The notes under the pieces are model-generated. The model was not told where the DNA came from, ran no database searches, and worked only from the letters and a program-made list of their open reading frames with translations. The position numbers and the translations under genes are program-made. This document shows positions 63,969 through 64,000 of a stretch of DNA of 64,000 nucleotides, one piece after another. The DNA lies in contig NC_133649.1 in NCBI RefSeq assembly GCF_009905375.1, positions 232,847,792 through 232,911,791 of the forward strand, read 5' to 3'. Position 1 is the stretch's first letter; the number at the start of each line of letters is the position of its first letter. The stretch is from Apium graveolens (lineage: Eukaryota; Streptophyta; Magnoliopsida; Apiales; Apiaceae).

Positions 63969-64000
63969 TGTTAGTGTTTGTGCCCTAGAGACAACACTAT
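63969..64000 (+). repeat. 3' LTR of element F, first 32 bases
   Basis: TGTTAGTGTTTGTGCCCTAG matches the start of the 5' LTR at 51242; cut by the window end. Confidence 0.95.

Larger units (their letters stand above)
51242..64000 (+). mobile_element. Element F: BARE/Angela-like Ty1/copia
   Basis: 5' LTR from TGTTAGTGTT at 51242, 3' LTR starting with the same sequence at 63969 and running off the window. Left flank CTAAT is the candidate target duplicate. Gag, protease, integrase and RT are recognisable. Two other LTRs are inserted (H and G). Three frameshifts and loss of RNase H make it non-autonomous. Lineage assignment rests on the protein motifs and the 1.5-kb LTR and is tentative. No ORF3 is present. 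Confidence 0.9.

Overview
This window is plant nuclear DNA made almost entirely of nested LTR retrotransposons. I find no host gene, tRNA, rRNA or organelle segment that I can support. The AT-rich composition, the element types (Ty1/copia of Sirevirus type, a BARE/Angela-like copia, a large-LTR Ty3/gypsy chromovirus), the initiator-Met tRNA primer sites (TGGTATCAGAGC) and the nesting depth point to a repeat-rich eudicot. I cannot name the species.

The layers read outside in. E (minus strand) is a Sirevirus-like copia of which only ORF3 and its upstream spacer are visible (48471-51241). A (minus) is inserted in E's ORF3, with its 5' LTR at 47907-48470; it continues past position 1. A Ty3/gypsy element (minus, 4619-44649, TSD CTTTG, LTRs of 3.7 and 4.0 kb) is inserted in A's integrase. 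B (plus, 10014-36783, TSD GTTGT) is a composite copia with five LTR copies, inserted in the gypsy integrase. D (plus, 12632-25093, TSD ATACT/ATACC) is inserted in B's gag and is the youngest large element: 7 differences in 667 LTR bases. To the right, F (plus, 51242-64000+) sits in E's spacer and carries two apparent solo LTRs: H (52180-56227) in its 5' LTR and G (60927-62651) in its pol.

D is the best preserved copy. Its order is LTR, gag, pol (PR-IN-RT-RNaseH), a 560-bp spacer, then a very long third frame, ORF3, of about 1,458 codons cut off by a truncated 3' LTR. ORF3 homologues occur in A and E, and a decayed one in B.

The most interesting signal is shared by the independent elements A, D and E. 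Each ORF3 is preceded 110-180 bases upstream by a TATA-like box, a pyrimidine-rich leader and an ATGGC start. Upstream of that box lies a short repeat peculiar to that element: TCAACGGAT in D, AAGTTCTGA in A, CTTATCGATAAG in E. This looks like a separate internal transcription unit for a probably nuclear (not envelope-like) protein. In D the repeats form forward/reverse hairpin pairs and also occur in the LTR, gag, pol linker and ORF3.

Other notable points are a TGCAGGG motif at the gag-pol boundary of every Sirevirus-like copy with a visible boundary, an internally deleted gag-only lineage in B/C, and an out-of-order RT-RNaseH block in the gypsy element.
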